Made by a program: the position numbers and the translations under genes. From Pelargonium x hortorum (lineage: Eukaryota; Streptophyta; Magnoliopsida; Geraniales; Geraniaceae), in contig JAYMTJ010000052.1 of assembly GCA_036897525.1 (NCBI GenBank), positions 1-64,000 of the forward strand: a DNA stretch of 64,000 bases, read 5' to 3'. The notes beneath the pieces were generated by a model. That model did not search any database. It worked only from the letters and a program-made list of their open reading frames with translations, and had not been told where the DNA came from. Each line of letters opens with the position of its first letter. Position 1 is the stretch's first letter. Shown piece by piece: positions 13,860 to 26,610 of the stretch.

Positions 13860-14899
13860 CAGCGGATTCCTATTTTATAATTAATGATACTATATCCTAA
13901 ACAAAATGTATTTATCATACATTAACTAAGTATAATAAATAAGACTTCTAATCTATAAACTATACTATACTATAACAAGAGTAGCTACAATTAAGTTAAG
14001 GTAACAAGAACATAAAACTAAGCTGGATAAGACCGCTATCTTTGCTAATCCTTCTTTTCTAGCTCGTGAGTGAGGGGTATAGCTCTTACGCCTAAGAAAA
14101 AAGTCTAGTTCTTAATATAAGGGATGTCTAGCTATAAAGACTAGTAAGTCAAGCAGCGGAAATGCTTATAGAACTGGTTTTGATATTTTAATCGCAAGTC
14201 TTTTACAAAGAGTCCCTTTTTTTAGGATAAGGTTGGTTTTTTTTGTTCCTATTATTTCAGGTTTCTTATTTCAGAGAGTAATAAAGATTTGAGAGAATAG
14301 AAAGAGTTGAAGCTAAAGTCATTGTTTTAAAGCAAAGCCTGCTATGGATGTTGCTCGTGTCATAATGTTTTAGTAAACAAGTACTATCATGGGATTAACC
14401 TTCCCTAATAAAGAAAAAAAAGAGGAATACTATAAACTCTTAAGAGTAATAGAATACTATCTATTACAAACTTAAGTAGTGTATACATATAGAAGACTAT
14501 GACACAGTTGTTAACCATCTTTCATATGACTAGAATATCTAATACAATTATTATAATAGCAACCACTAGGACCACTATCTTCTTTCTATTAGCTCCACTT
14601 GCTACTACAGTCTGGTGTTCCTACTTCTCTTGACAGGTACTTGACAGCTATTTATTGACTGGTTCCTATATTTATTTATTGCTTCTGTGTGTCCTTTCCT
14701 TCTCTTGCTGAAGAATCTAACTGCTATTAATATTTATTAAAGAAAAACCAAGTAAGTCATAAGATGTTATAATGTGATATGTCAATTCAGAATACTTTAG
14801 AGCCTTAACCTCTTTTACTGCGTGACAGTCGGTAAGGTTATTCCCCTTATATTAATTACATAGTCATAAAAACCTAGTTTTTTTCATACCTTATTCCTT
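13860..14899. other. Gene-free AT-rich stretch
   Basis: Very AT-rich, with a short run of the TATAC microsatellite near 13,958-13,974. The string GTCTAGCTATAAAGACTAG near 14,127 resembles the purine-rich repeat at about 45,080. Bases 14,440-14,760 are pyrimidine-rich and nearly free of the GG..CC clusters. No gene recognised. Confidence 0.55.
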
Positions 14900-15399
14900 T
14901 TTCCACCTATATCCATTTTTTGTTTTGTGTCTATGAAATGAAAATTCAATACAAGTCTTTAGTTCTTTTTTCATTGGATTCTTTTTTCAAAATACAAATG
15001 TCTATTGACAATCAATCACGTTTCGAATTAATACAATGAAATAATGTGTAAACTAAACCGATCTATTTTTCCCATTTCCATAGGTTTTTTTACTTTATTC
15101 AATCAAAAGCAATTAATTGCTGGGTTCGGTGGTTTTTTTTTATCTGATACAAGAAGTCTTTATTTGACTTTCAAAAAGAAAGTAGATAAGGATAACAAAC
15201 AATGGCTGACATATTGGATAGGAGATGGTCTCTCAATTTCGACTTTATTGTTATCTGAAAAGTTCTTTTCTTTTCATCAGATCTTTTCTATGTTCAGAAT
15301 GGGTTCTCGTTGTTTTCTTCTTAGTTTCCTGTTTTTATCGTGTCGTGCAATTGTATCTCTTTTTTGATTTTGATTATATCTACGCGTTTGTTTTTTGGG
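14900..15399 (+). other. Plastid-derived DNA: spacer upstream of trnK
   Basis: This stretch leads directly into a chloroplast trnK-UUU 5' exon at 15,400. Its last 40 bases (TTTTGATTTTGATTATATCT and on to the T-run) read like the sequence just upstream of trnK in chloroplast genomes, that is, the rps16-trnK spacer. The earlier part is T-rich and free of the GG..CC clusters, as expected for plastid spacer, but I cannot place it from memory, so the left edge is a guess. A 107-codon frame (15,044-15,367) crosses it. It has no recognisable domain and I treat it as chance. It is presumably an intracellular transfer into the host organelle genome, decayed since. Confidence 0.5.
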
Positions 15400-15427
15400 G
15401 GTTGCTAACTCAACGGTAGAGTACTCC
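15400..15427 (+). pseudogene. trnK-UUU: Chloroplast trnK-UUU 5' exon fragment
   Basis: The 28 bases starting GGGTTGCTAACTCAACGG match the first 28 of 37 bases of the chloroplast tRNA-Lys 5' exon: acceptor strand, position 8-9 linker, D-arm, and the start of the anticodon stem ending TACTC. I see no mismatch to the sequence I know. The homology then stops dead. The anticodon loop, the group II intron that normally carries matK, and the 3' exon are all absent; the following bases are unrelated. It cannot make a tRNA. The gene's usual upstream spacer appears to precede it. The sharp end inside the exon is probably the insertion or deletion breakpoint. The clean match suggests a fairly recent arrival, or chance survival of a short piece. 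Confidence 0.85.
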
Positions 15428-18400
15428 TAATCTCTCTAGGGCAAACTCCTCTGTTAACGCACTAAAGACACAAGATGAGCATTTTGCAAGAAAGGATTCA
15501 ACTGGAGAACGGGTCCTTAAATTCTCAATCTGACTCTTACTCTTACTATCTAGTAAGAACATATTCAACTCCTATACTAAACGACTCTGATTATCTCTTT
15601 CTATATTTATATTGCGGGAATACAAAGAGCAGCTATCGGCAGGGACTCCTTGTAACATGAAGGTCGATTTCAAGTAAGAGTTCTAGCTCAAATAACTAAC
15701 TTATTTTTAGGAATGCCTATACAAGAATAAGGATTCTCGCCCTCCTAAAATAAAAGTAGGAATCTCGGTAATTGTGAAAGATTTTGCGCACTTATAAGAA
15801 AGAATAGCTGACTCCTATATTCTATAAACTCTAACTAAGACTTCTGGAAAGAAAAGGCTCTCAATTTGATTATTAACTTTTAATACAACTCAAAGCAGGA
15901 AGTTGCTTCTCTCATTCAACTAAATAGTATTACCGCCCCTAAACTAAAGTCAAATGGAAATGTTTATCCTTTTCATTTTATTAGTACATATCAGATATTC
16001 TGGGTCCCATTGTATATAACGGTTCCTTTTTAACACCTTACGAGTTGCTTCCATTTTACCTCGCCTCTATAGTAGCAAGACTCCTTGATAGAGGCACGCT
16101 TAGGATAGGAATCAATACATCCTTTGTAATCTCTATTTTAGAAATGATAGAATTTCACGTATGTTTCATGACTGGCACCAGTCGCTTAGTAATAGCGTTT
16201 TAACTTATCCGAGATTTTCAATACTTACAGGTTAAAAATTAACGCGTGTACTAAATAAAGGATCGCCCCTAAAATGACTCCATAAACGAGATACTAAACA
16301 TCCCTTTTTTTGAAACTGGGTACCGATCCTATAAGCAAATTATTGGGTCTCATTCTTTTGTCGTAGGTGAAATCTGAACATGAAAAATGGTTGTTCTCCA
16401 AGGGAAAGCCTCCCCTTTTTAGAAATCGGATACAATATACTTTGGACTAGATTGCCTAGAAGTAATTGAAACGTTATAGACTCCTTCTTTTATTTCTATC
16501 CTATCTGGAATCTGAAACCTAAAAACAAGACTTAAGGAGCAGATTAATTCCTGTGTTGGTATTTCCCTTTTTGCAGAGTAGACCTCGATTTCATATAATA
16601 AAGCTTGTATAGTAAAGTAGCGATCGGTGACAAATAGAATAGAGTGGATAACCCGGGTTTGATTTCAAGAATATTCCCTCCTTTGAAAAAAAGTTGGTAG
16701 CTGGTACGACTACTTCTCTCTAAATAAAGAATTTCGAAAAGGCTGGAATTTCTTATGACAAAACGATTCGAACCCATGGGATTTACTACTAGGAGTATTT
16801 GCGCTGCCTCAGATCTCTTATAAATTATTGTTCACATTTCCAATTAAGCTCACCTATTTATTACCTTTTTTTTTTTCAAAAAGATTTGATCTATTTATTT
16901 TCCGGAATATTATCGTTACTTTTATTAGCCATAAATATAAATAAATAACCTCACCTTTAGTAACATACGTTTTATTAACACAATTCTTTATAAACATTAA
17001 TTTTGTGGAATTGAAATATAGTAAAAGCTTATAAGGACTTTATAAAGCACAAATTTCAGTTTTAATTTGGAAAAAGAGGATTTTTTTTTGTACATTTTTA
17101 TTTAATGGACCTTTCTTTTAAGAAAACTTTTATTTAATTAAGGACGAAACGATTGTTATTTTCTAAGTGTAAGTTCTCGAAAGTCAAACAAAGTAGAACT
17201 TAGGACATAGCCTAAGCTAAGAAAGGTAAATTCTAAATGAGTTTTGGTATAAATTCTATTATTTTGTAAACGATTCAACCTGATCAATATTCTAAGGAAG
17301 CTCCTATTAAAGTTAAAGTAAAGAGAACTAAATGTATAAAAATAAAAACGGTTTTTTAGATTTGTAGGTTTACCTCTGTTATGTTAATCTGGGAATAACC
17401 CTAAACGAAAGTTTTCTAGTGAATGTTTAGATAAAAAAGAACTCTTGTATATTTACATCTTCATCAGCAAGGTCCTATTCTAGACACTCATTTGACAAAT
17501 TAAGTCTATTATATTAACTCACAGGAAATATAAGTAAGTTAACGGATAGAGTGTCCAAAAGGAAAATCTTTTACTAAACCAGGACACCTGGATTTGTTAT
17601 TTGTAAACCCAGGCCTAGTGTACTTAGAAAAAACTTATAACATTCGAATTTAGTTTCTTTTTTCTTGTTTGGGTTCTGTTTAGTTAGTCAACAAAAGTGC
17701 GTATCCGAGAATCCTACTTAATACAACAATGAAACTTATATCAAAATAATGTAGCAGTTATTCGTATAATAAAAGGGGTTTTTGTACTTTAAAAGAAGCT
17801 TCCCATATCAAGAGCAGTACACTCTTTAATATGAAAGATTTAAGCACTAAAAGTTACGGAAATTCCATACAAGGAAAAGGTTTCCTGTCAGATATAAAAA
17901 TTGACTCTTAAACAAAGCACTCTGTCGTACCTACGATAAACCCAGAAATAAAAAGACTTATAAGAACGATATTCAGTTCACTAAACCAAAATACGAACAA
18001 TACTCATTAAGAATAAAGTAAATGCAAGCCTTAAAAAATTCTATTTACTTGCTTTGTACTCCGAGAAGTTAATGCCATAAGAATAGACACTCTATACCTT
18101 ACCTTCTGAATATAAAATTCTTGAACAAGACCACTAAAGCAAGACATAAACTCCCCTACCTAGTCCTATTATAAAACTTGGTTTTGTTTGTTCTTTAACT
18201 CTATAATTGAATATAGATAATTTCAAACTTGTACCCTTTAACCCGGTGGCAAGTCTTTATATAAGAAAGAATCCTGGTATAGAATTCGCAGAGTTATAGG
18301 GAATACTCCTTATCTCAACAAGAGTCAAAAGTTATTTTAGCATATGAGTAATGAAAGGAAATTATTATACGATTCTTTTATCTAAGAGTAGCCCGTTTCT

Positions 18401-21400
18401 CCCAAAAGAAATTCAAATAGAATAGAAATGTATCAGTTTCAGGCCCCGTTAGCTTGATGAAAAAGCGATTGGCACCAATATCAAAAAAGCTTGTGAGATC
18501 TCTTTGTAAATTTAAGTTGATAAATGTCTACCTACTGAAAATTTTCCAATTCTAAATAAAGAATTTCTTTCCAAAGCCAGTATTTAGAACTAGTTTACTA
18601 ACCTGGTGAAAGGGCTATGTCAATATTAGAAATTATCCGGGTTTTTTTTCTTCTTTTTTTTGTATTAGCGACCCGCCTAGGCCTTAAGTTAAATTTCGAA
18701 AAAACCCTTATTATAAGTTTGGCTAACATTAGTTCATAGAGTACTTAATTTGAGGATATAATCTTTAAACCCTTAGATGCATAATCTATTTGTAGAATAA
18801 CAAACAAGAGGAGTCTTCTTGCAAAAACTTCTTTACAGCAAACCCATTAACTAAAATCCCCAGCCTTTTTTCTTATAAGGTAAGGATTAAGGGGAGGAGT
18901 CCGGGGTTGGAAACAGCCTCATCAAGGAGGGATCTATTATAGAATTTTTGTAATATAGTATTGTTAAGAAAGGATTTAGTGATATAGAGTTCCTATAACT
19001 AGTACTTTAAAATTGACATCAGAGATTGGATAAATTTTCTTAAGCAGTTATAAGGCACTCCTTTGAGTTGAGCAAGACTCATTGGACTAGAAGACTTCCA
19101 CACTACTGAGAGAATGTCTTATTAATGACTTTTTTGCAAAGTAAACGAACGCATTAGGAAACCCCCAAAACTTATACAAAATCTTGCCTCTATCGGAAGT
19201 TATAGGGCGGCGATTTCATTTTCCAGATTAGAATAGAAGGGATCCCTTTTAGATACTTTCTACCAAAAGCGGAGTAATAATGAAGACCTAGGATGTTCCT
19301 TTTTTTTTCAGAGTCAAAAAAAACCTAAAGGTTAACGCTGTAAAGAGCCAATTACTAAATTTAATTACCGTTTGAATTTGTTAGCTTTTTTTTTGTATCC
19401 TATTAAGTAAAAATTTATCCCACACTTAGTAATCAAGCAAAATGAAGATCTAGTATTAGGGTATTCTGAGGAGTACTGCTTAAGTTTTTTTTGAAAGCAG
19501 GATCCGATCCCGGCACCCTTTTTCCAAAGATTATCCTATTAAAGAAATATTATAACTGGAGTGGTTTAAGGTCTGCCTACCGCTCCAAATAAAAAGAAAA
19601 GGGGAGAGATTCGTAATAAGAAGACCGCAGTAGTTGTACACCTCTACGGGGTACCTAATTCAATAACAAGATAGGCACCCAGTATTAAGAAAAGGCTTAA
19701 GCTGGGGTTAGGTGGAGGTATGAGCCTATAAACAAACACAAGTGCAACTAATGCCAGTAAAACGGATATATGATGAATAATATTTAGAGACATTGGTATT
19801 AGGGGTCAAAACTAAAGGATTTACTAATAGTAATTTAAAATTAGTGTACGCAGGAACCGGCTAAATCTGTGTTAAAACTATGCAACTTCTGCTCTGTCGT
19901 TTTGAAATGGGATCCTTTTTAAGAGGGAAAGCCTTTGTTGTTTTTTTTACTTTGAAAGGAAAGAGTTTCTAGTTTAAAAGGTTTTTACTAAGTTTACTCA
20001 GGATTAAATTAAGAATTCTCAGTTTAGAGAGCCAAAATAATACCCAGTTTCGAAATGAGAATGAGAAATAAAGAATTAACCTTGTGGGGGTCTTAGACTC
20101 TAAGTCTAAAAGTGTTATAAAGCGAAAGTCGTAGGAATTGTGTAATCAATAACGAAGGTATTCGTAGGGGTTTCCTTGTGCCATAACGAGTCTTGAGGTC
20201 CGCTTACGTATGATCCATTTCTTCAAATTTCATCTGTTTTCCTTACAAAACGGCTCAGGTACCCTTACCTTAAAAAGTACCAATTTCTAAATAACCTTTC
20301 CTTTAGCTTTTTTTATAAACTAATACGGGCTTATAACAAACTGTGACGATACCCAACATAAGCACAAAAGAAGATTAGCGAAGTATAGGGTCTTCAAAAA
20401 AAAACTTCCATGAAAAAGAGTATAAAGTTCATACTTAGTAAGGGTTCCTCTTTAGTAGAAAATTCCGGTTTTACAACATGGAAAATACTTTTATATTATT
20501 ATCATATCTTTGTTATCAAGAGATATGAATAGCTTTGTTGTTCTCGACTCAAAGCAAAGGGGCTTTTTTGGTTAAAAGGGAACTTTTAAATGCTTTTTTT
20601 TGTTAGGACTTTATTTCATTTAATATACCAAATCCAATCAATAATAGTTTAGAATTCTAATATGCTTCTCTCGTAGAAATACTGAATAATTTACGGCGAT
20701 TAGAACCTATGGATTATTCTCGGAGAAAAATAGGGGATGTGCTATATTTATTATAGGTCTCAGTTAAAGGGTGTAATCCCAAGAATTTCCTTATACAAAA
20801 GAAATTGATAATTACGTTAGGAGTAATAGAATCCCGAAGGAGCTAGTGCCAACGAAAACTATATATATATATACTATCACAACAAATCATAAAAATGCGT
20901 ATTGGATTTAACTACACAAAAATACCCGCTCCTGCTGAGTCAACCTATCCTTAAAATACTATACTTAGGCGATTATGCTTACAAAGTAGTTTCTAGCTCA
21001 TAACCCCCTTCTTGAGTGAAAAGGGTTAATAAGGCACATATATCTAAATAATTATCCTTAGATTTGCCAGCCTAGGCCCTTCCTCCTGGATCTAGTCACT
21101 TGACAAGGAGAAAGGTATTAAGACAAAAGTCGAGTTACTAACTAGGCTCTCTTTTGTTCTACATTAAAGCCGAAACAACCCGAGAAGAAAATCTCTTATG
21201 AGTAAAACACAGCTCAAAAGTGCCGACCAAAGTCATAACCCCTCTACTATATAAAGTATAAAAGATAAACTTGAAAAGTTTTATACTTAGACGAAGTAAG
21301 ATATTATACCGTAAGCATTAGGGTCTGAGCTACTAGTATGTATATTTTCGATAAGATTTAATATTGTAAAGGCCCGTTTAGTCCTAAAGTGTTTCTGTTA

Positions 21401-22327
21401 AGGCGTTAGTATTGTTCTAGGCATTGCACTTTAATTCTAAATTGGTTTTATACCGAGACCTCCGGAATTCTTTACTATTTTCAGTCCTATAGAGTCCGGG
21501 CCACTTGATAAGAGACAAATTATTTCCTAAAAGCACAAACTGTATTGTAAAGGGTTAAATCTTATGATCCCTTTATTCTTAATGCCTTACCAGAATTAAG
21601 TATATATTTTGAACCAAAGGGATTCCGCTAAGTTTAAGTTCTGCTTAAGTAATATTAAAAAAACTATAGATACATTAAACGCACTCTAATGAAGTCCGAG
21701 TTACGTACTTGAATTCGAGCCTATAACCGGGCGCGATAGCAGCACTTGGACAGTACCCGCAGGAGTACTATTTCCCAGAAGCTTTGTGGCTTATAATAAT
21801 GCGAGACCCTGTATTCCTGTAGAACCCCTTAATTTTGACAGAATAATGAAACAATCAGAGCTTCTCCTTACTCCCAACTTCAACAAGCAAAGTCAGTGTA
21901 GCTTTGTTGGTAAACCCAGACTAAGGAATTGTAGCTTGTATCTAGGAGAAGACTGTCCTTTGTTTGCCGGTGAAAGTGTATTAATTCTTCTGTATACAGT
22001 AGTTAGCATACAAGGGTACGGACTCCGGAAAGGACTGAGAACTTGAATCAGGATACCTTAAATAAAAATCTTAGAACCTACCTAACAACTTGAAATCCCC
22101 AAGCTTGAACTTGAGAGTTCTCTATTCTTATGTATCTATCTCATACAATCATCTATTTCTCTCAGGCTTGACATTTTTCATTGACGCTAAATAAACCTCA
22201 ACTAAGAAGGCATAGGCCCCTTCTCGCAACAGAAATTGAAAACAATTGGCATAAGAGTACAAGCTAAAAGACATAATATGAAATAATAGCCCCAGTTTTC
22301 CCTAGTATCCGAAATGCCAGAAACTCT
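15428..22327. other. Gene-free AT-rich stretch
   Basis: No gene recognised. Short frames at 15,475-15,660, 16,544-16,777 (minus) and 21,786-22,046 show no known motif. The last sits in a slightly GC-richer patch (21,720-21,800). T-runs at 16,866-16,876 and a TA microsatellite near 20,862-20,873 are simple sequence. GGGATTCC occurs at 21,619-21,626, where it continues GCT as it does at 2,335. Confidence 0.65.
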
Positions 22328-22349
22328 TCTTAATATTTCTCTTAATATT
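22328..22349. repeat. 12-base tandem duplication
   Basis: TCTTAATATT occurs at 22,328-22,337 and again at 22,340-22,349, giving a period of 12. It is a local duplication with no gene context. Confidence 0.8.
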
Positions 22350-25300
22350 CTAGAGACTCAAATATTGATATGATACCATAGCATTACATTCCTAAAAGTA
22401 AGACTTTACTTTCCAGGGGCCGGAAAATTTCGTATAAGAGGAAAGGTTTTTTTAAGTTCCATTATCTACGAATAAACCGCTAATCGCTGAAGATCCCAAG
22501 ACATCTGAGCCCACCAAGCTAAGACAGAACACCTAAAAAGCACTAACTAAGTTACTTGCATTAAATTAGTACATTACTAAAGTGGACACAATTTGATAGA
22601 ATTTGTTTATCACTTTTATAGTATTCCCATAAGTAAATTAAGTAAATAGATCGTTTTTTGTAGGTAGTAAAAGTAGTAAGTAGATCACGCTGTAGTTACT
22701 TTGGCTATATAAAACCAATTTAATTGAAAATTGCACTGCTATAACTTTATGGTCACACAAGCCTGAGTCAATTTTACTAGAAGAATTTATTACTTAGCAT
22801 TCATTTACACTTATTTTAGATATTATATGAAAGTTATATGAAAGAAAAAACCTTGTATTGAACGAAATTTGTTTGACGACGAGAAAAAGGTATGCGTTAT
22901 AACCTTTTAGAGTAATTAGCCTAGTTTTAAAGTGAATTTAAACTTGTGACATACATTTAACTGCACTCTAACTCTTCATCATTTAGTGCCTATACGATTT
23001 GAGAAAAGGTTATCTAGTATAATATAATAGAAAGATTTTATACATAATTTTTTTTATACATAAAGGTACGACTTTTTTTTTTTATAAATAAACCCTAAAA
23101 AAAGCTTCGAAATTCATAACAAAATATCCGTTGTTTATAGACTCTGTGATCTGTAAAGTTTTCATTCCTTATTAGTGCTCATTTCAGTATAAAGGGGTAA
23201 CTTACTTAGGGAGCCCCATAAAAGAAATAGAAATAAGACGTAAATTTAGGTAAAACTAGTTCTCGGAGTACAGGTTCTTCTTATAGACCTCCGCTTCCTC
23301 TGCACTCCTTTTTGTTCTCAAAAGAAGTCTAGGATCTCGAAGTAAGCGTTTTCTCTCTCTTTTGTATCACTCAGAAATCTTCAAAGGAGTTTGGTAGAAA
23401 GCTGCCTATACCAGCCAGAATAAAGAGTAAGAGTTTCGAGACTACTAAGTTAAGAGTCTGATTCGGAATTATTACTATAGTGTTGAATTGCAAAAGCAGT
23501 TAACTTCTTAATATTAGATTGAAAATGTAAATAAAACGAGTATAAAACGCAACAAAGGAACTCTTATATCCTGGGTTTATAAATCTCAACTTGATGTCGA
23601 CTGTTTCTTAAATTCAACATGTATAGCTAAACATAATAAAGTAAAGGAATCCATATTCTATGATACGTTCACGAGAATAATATAAAACTTGTTTTTGGGT
23701 GGTTTCTTGTTAATTCTATCCTTACTCTGCTCTAACTTATCACTTCAATGGAATAGATGCTTTTATTAATCTGGGGAAGGAATTCCCGTTATGGTTCCCA
23801 GAAGCTAAGCCTCAATTCAATAAGAAAGAGTACGGATATTGTACGAAACGAAATAGGACTCCGAAAAGAGTTTTTTCTCCTAAAATAAAAGAGGTTGGAG
23901 ACTCCTTAATTTTGTGTGTTCAATTTTCGACTATGGTAAAAGAAATAAGACCTAATTTAGCTGCGGAGCGGAAAGTAAGCATTGTATTCTATTTTGATAA
24001 AATCTCCTTACGGTTTTTGCATTCTAGTCGATCTAAAGTATCCCTCTTAATGGGATCCATATAGGTATTTGAGTATGCTTGAGAGCGACTCCGGCGATAT
24101 CCCTAGGCAAGAGAAACCCTTTATTGAACTAAGCTGCTTGATAAAGCACTAGGGATACCCTATACACTTGAATTTAAGGACAACTTATGAGTTTTATAAT
24201 CCTTAACCAGTAACCCTTGTTTAATTTAAAGGACATTCATTTAATACCTATAGGTGGGTTTTCCTTGAAGTTTAGCAAATCGCTTAGATAGAACTTTTGA
24301 TTATAGAGTCTAACAGTATTTAGAGCCCTGCTATATACGGAAATTCCAAATGAACGAACTCTTGCTTAGTAGGCAAGGCGTAGACTTTTTAAAGTCATAG
24401 GTTCAAAACGTGAGTTATACTTTTTTGAAATTTAGTGTTTATTAAAAAAACTCCTTAACTCTATTGAGCCCCAGATTGACTCTGTAAAAAAATGAATACC
24501 AAAATTTTCTCAAGGCATTAGAGCACCCCTCTAGAACTCAAATTTTATCTAGTAGTAATCTTAAAAGTACAAAGAATTTAGGGACTTGGTCATAGCGCTA
24601 TTAACCCCGAAACCTTAGCAAAAGACAGGCTTTTGTCAGACATTATTCAGCTTAAGTCTATTACAAGTCAATAAGCTTATTCAAACTGGTAAAGTAAGTG
24701 CATATAGAATGCCATTTTGGTAAAGCAAGCTTATCTTGTAGGTAAATTCCATTTTGAGGTAATAATAGTAATTAGTTTGGAAGTGAATGAATAAGTAGAT
24801 AGCTAGGGCTCCACCTGAATTCATTATTTAAACTAGGGGTTCCCCAGTAAGAGTCAACAAGTTTACCTATATTTTAATAGAGATAGAGTAAGCAATTAGT
24901 TTTCAAAGAACTTAGAAGGGGTATCTATACTTTCTGGGATTCCAGGTCTTGTTAAAGAAAAGAGTATACTTTCAGGAGTTTAGATTGGCTGACTTTTAAG
25001 CACTTAGACTATAGGAATGGAATTGAAAATGATAAATAGTAGACCCGAAAGTAGACTATAAGTTAAAGCTTACATCACAAATAGGTCTAAGATTATCACA
25101 GGATATAAAATTGACTAAGGCACCTACTCTATGTTATGTAATGAACTTTTTCTTCTTTTTTATTTTACAAAAGAAGCGACTACTTAATAGCTTTTTAGCA
25201 ACATATCAGAGATCCCCCTTAAGTACTCAATTTCTTATTTTTAGAGATCCTTGGCTCATATTAGAGTCTATTATAATATATAAACCTTCCTGGGTTACCC

Positions 25301-26236
25301 TTCATTTAACTGTCCTTGCGAGGAAATGCATTTTTAGGCACAGTGCCCGGCACCCTTTTTTGTTTATAAGTCTTGCACTCAGGTATTTACCAGTAGAGCA
25401 TAAGAAGACCTAAAGGTAAAAGAATATTTACAACTTCATTAGATCCGAGGTTTATATAGTGCATACTACTAGGGTATCTTTCCTGAAAAGGCGCAAGTTT
25501 ACCCCTACACCAAGAGGTATCCTATAATTATCTACTATCAAGTAAGGACAAACGGGGTACTTATTTTAATCCTAAAACCCTTTTTAAAGCAATGCAATGA
25601 CACCAAGACGTATAAGACTTTATTTATACCATACCCCTACTGAAATTGCTGTTAAAAAATCCTTGATACAGAGTCCCAATTAATTAAGGGAAGGGATACA
25701 CATTTCATTTTGAATCCCGAGGAAGAAGAATTGAAAGAAATAGATTGCCAAATTTTTAAGGATATTCCTTTATCTTAATAGAAATTTGTAGCATGGAATC
25801 TATAAAATACCAAAAATGACGCCCCCTATAAAAGGAGTTCTGGCTGAGTAGGACATAGCTGTGGTCGTAGAATAATACAAAAAAATGAAGGCCTAAGAGC
25901 GTTTAATAATACTATACCTAAGATACAACTTTCATAGAAGCCCAATACTAAGCCTCAAATTACCCTTTACTTTCTGCCTAGATCTTCCTCAACAGGAGTC
26001 CCAAATATCCTGAACCTGACCAGGGTCCTAAAGTAACCCACGGATTTCTTTCATCCCTTACTGGTTTATACTCCTGATTAAAGTCTTCTAAAGATATTCC
26101 GAATTCCCTATTACAAGTACAAGGAAGCTAAAAAAATGCCTTAATGTACGGTTTACCCTTTAAACCTTTCCTTTACAAATATCCAGGAGAAACTAGGACC
26201 TTTTTCTGCAACTTTGTAAAAACAAACCTCAAAAAG
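22350..26236. other. Gene-free AT-rich stretch
   Basis: No gene recognised. A near-tandem TTATATGAAAG pair lies near 22,826-22,848. A tRNA-like string at about 24,372-24,412 has a possible anticodon-like hairpin and a T-loop GTTCAAA, but its T-stem does not pair. The 100-codon frame at 25,111-25,413 is not recognisable. GGGATTCC is present at 24,936-24,943. Confidence 0.65.
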
Positions 26237-26430
26237 TCAGATACCTTCCTTTAAGACTATTAGTTTAGTTAGTACAGGACACCTTGTCAACAACGTCTTA
26301 CTTACTTCCAAAATCTTCTTAGTCTTCATACCTTCTTTCTTAGTAGCTATACTTATTCGGGCTATACCTTTCTTGATAACAATACCTGTAGCTAGAATCT
26401 TACTCTTTATCTTCTTCATACTTGCACTCT
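26237..26430 (-). repeat. Purine-rich dispersed repeat block, minus strand
   Basis: On the minus strand this is A/G-rich. It shares TATAGCTA-TAAGAA (26,335-26,351) and AAGACTAAGAAGA (within 26,312-26,334) with 5,303-5,342 in the same order. It is open for 60 codons on the minus strand (26,237-26,419), giving a lysine- and isoleucine-rich sequence that includes SIATKKEGMKTKKI. That composition follows from the purine-rich DNA, so I do not call it a gene. Confidence 0.45.
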
Positions 26431-26433
26431 TCT

Positions 26434-26446
26434 AGGGATTCCTGAG
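26434..26446 (+). repeat. GGGATTCC mini-motif, extended form
   Basis: AGGGATTCCTGAG is identical for 13 bases to 30,047-30,059, and both continue into a TTTAT. It is the longest shared form of the eight-base word GGGATTCC, which occurs at least 12 times on the plus strand. Confidence 0.6.
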
Positions 26447-26564
26447 TCTTTATTGTTAACTCTTAATTCTTGAAAGTAGCAGTTTTAAGAAGGTCTTATA
26501 AAGTAAAGTACCTCCAATAAGAAAACCCAACTAGACTGAGCCTTGCTAAACAAAGAGCTGCTTT

Positions 26565-26610
26565 AACGCTGCGCACTTCGCGTTGGTTGAACAACTCGTG
26601 CGGCTTTTTT
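26565..26610 (+). other. GC-rich hairpin followed by a T-run
   Basis: CGCAC (26,572-26,576) can pair with GTGCG (26,598-26,602), enclosing a small inner hairpin GTTG-gttgaa-CAAC (26,582-26,595). Six T residues follow at 26,605-26,610. An alternative pairing, AACGC (26,565-26,569) with GCGTT (26,580-26,584), is also possible. The shape resembles an intrinsic terminator or a 3'-end stabilising hairpin, but no gene lies upstream, so its role is unknown. It stands out as a GC island in AT-rich DNA. Confidence 0.4.

Noticed and set aside
15005-15037. TTGACA and TACAAT, as in a bacterial-type plastid promoter
   Set aside because: The spacing is 21 bases, too long for a typical promoter, in AT-rich spacer DNA.
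15044-15367. 107-codon open frame upstream of the trnK fragment
   Set aside because: It lies in what looks like plastid spacer DNA, has no known motif, and its openness follows from T-rich composition.
16740-16785. Minus-strand CATGGGTTCGAATC, as in tRNA-Ser T-arms
   Set aside because: The T-stem does not pair and nothing upstream fits a tRNA-Ser.
24366-24418. tRNA-like string with a possible anticodon hairpin and a T-loop
   Set aside because: The T-stem has at most three pairs and no D-arm is recognisable.
26237-26419. Lysine-rich 60-codon minus-strand frame, superficially histone-like
   Set aside because: The residue bias follows directly from purine-rich repeat DNA, and related copies elsewhere are not open.
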